From JBKPHS01 sp046729975 (GTDB lineage Bacteria; Actinomycetota; Thermoleophilia; Solirubrobacterales; Thermoleophilaceae): a stretch of DNA of 6,019 nt. The stretch is from assembly GCA_046729975.1 (NCBI GenBank), contig JBKPHS010000159.1, positions 1-6,019 of the forward strand, in the 5' to 3' direction. The position numbers and the translations under genes are program-made. Positions 5,852 through 6,019 of this stretch are shown piece by piece. The notes beneath the pieces are model-generated. The model did not search any database and was not told where the DNA came from. It saw nothing but the letters and a program-made list of their open reading frames with translations. Each line of letters opens with the position of its first letter. Position 1 is the first letter of the stretch.

Positions 5852-6019
5852 AGATGGCTGTTCCCGCGGCCGCGTGTGCGCGGGGGCGCACGGGACCGAG
5901 CCGGGCGGGGGAAGCAGGGCGATGCCGATACCCGAAGGTATCGGCGAGCCCGATGACCCCGATCCGGCGAAGGTAACCGTGCGTCATCCGCGTGCGCGGG
6001 GTCGTGGGATCAGCCATCT
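5852..6019 (+). ncRNA. Candidate structured RNA: long imperfect rod-shaped hairpin, family not recognised
   Basis: Positions 5852-5893 pair with 5977-6019 almost without a break: 40 of 42 positions pair, with one U·U (5861/6010), one G·G (5872/5999) and one bulged A (5986). Further in, 5900-5904 pairs with 5964-5968, 5907-5910 with 5957-5960, 5917-5920 with 5948-5951, and a perfect 9-bp stem (5924-5932 with 5937-5945) closes on a 4-nt loop. Eight wobble-type pairs read G·U on the plus strand and only one on the minus, favouring a plus-strand transcript. Against that, the tip reads C(UUCG)G on the minus strand, an unusually stable tetraloop. I see no signatures of tmRNA, RNase P or SRP RNA. 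It may be a free RNA, a leader of a gene beyond the window, or the leader of the synthetase operon. It may also extend past the right edge. Confidence 0.5.

Noticed and set aside
5907..5920. GGGGGAAGCAGG resembling the GGAAGCAG motif of SRP RNA
   Set aside because: In SRP RNA this motif follows a GGAA-capped hairpin on the 3' side of the helix. Here it lies on the 5' side and the tip loop is different.
5850..6017. Minus-strand 55-codon frame ending just before the synthetase ribosome binding site
   Set aside because: The peptide has no recognisable features, and the region is better explained by the long base-paired rod.
5921..6019. Plus-strand frame starting MPIPEGIGEPDDPDP and running off the right edge
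   Set aside because: Short and inside the inverted repeat, with only a weak ribosome binding site. I cannot support it as a gene without sequence beyond the window.

Overview
This is a GC-rich window (about 70% G+C by eye) with tightly packed genes. An OmpR-type two-component pair and a Rho-family protein mark it as bacterial. The base composition, together with a transaldolase of the short FSA/TalC-like type followed directly by a rho-like gene, best fits a high-GC actinobacterial lineage, possibly Thermoleophilia. That placement is an inference.

Layout, left to right. Positions 1-849 (minus strand) hold a response regulator (139-849) followed by the first 47 codons of its histidine kinase (1-142), overlapping by ATGA. 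Positions 850-985 are a short divergent intergenic region. Positions 986-1447 (plus) encode an unrecognised 153-aa soluble protein; its stop shares a CTAG palindrome with the stop of a convergent 113-aa membrane protein (1444-1785, minus). Positions 1828-5836 (minus) form a compact operon read right to left: cyclic 2,3-diphosphoglycerate synthetase (4580-5836), 2-phosphoglycerate kinase (3691-4587), transaldolase (3002-3694) and a Rho-like protein (1828-2994). The junctions are an 8-nt overlap, a 4-nt overlap and a 7-nt gap. The membrane protein may be a fifth member after a 42-nt gap. Positions 5852-6019 hold a long imperfect inverted repeat that folds into a rod and is probably a structured RNA reaching or passing the window edge.

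How the genes work together. The kinase and the synthetase are the two steps known from hyperthermophilic methanogens for turning 2-phosphoglycerate into 2,3-diphosphoglycerate and then cyclic 2,3-diphosphoglycerate, a stabilising solute and phosphate/energy store. Here the whole pathway sits in a bacterial operon, beside a central-carbon transaldolase.

The second unusual item is the Rho-like protein. It keeps the Rho N-terminal and primary RNA-binding features, but it has Ala for the Walker A lysine and Val for the catalytic Glu. It also has a collapsed Q-loop region and ends near the arginine finger. It looks like an RNA-binding, ATPase-dead Rho paralogue. The third is the rod-like RNA candidate just upstream of the operon.
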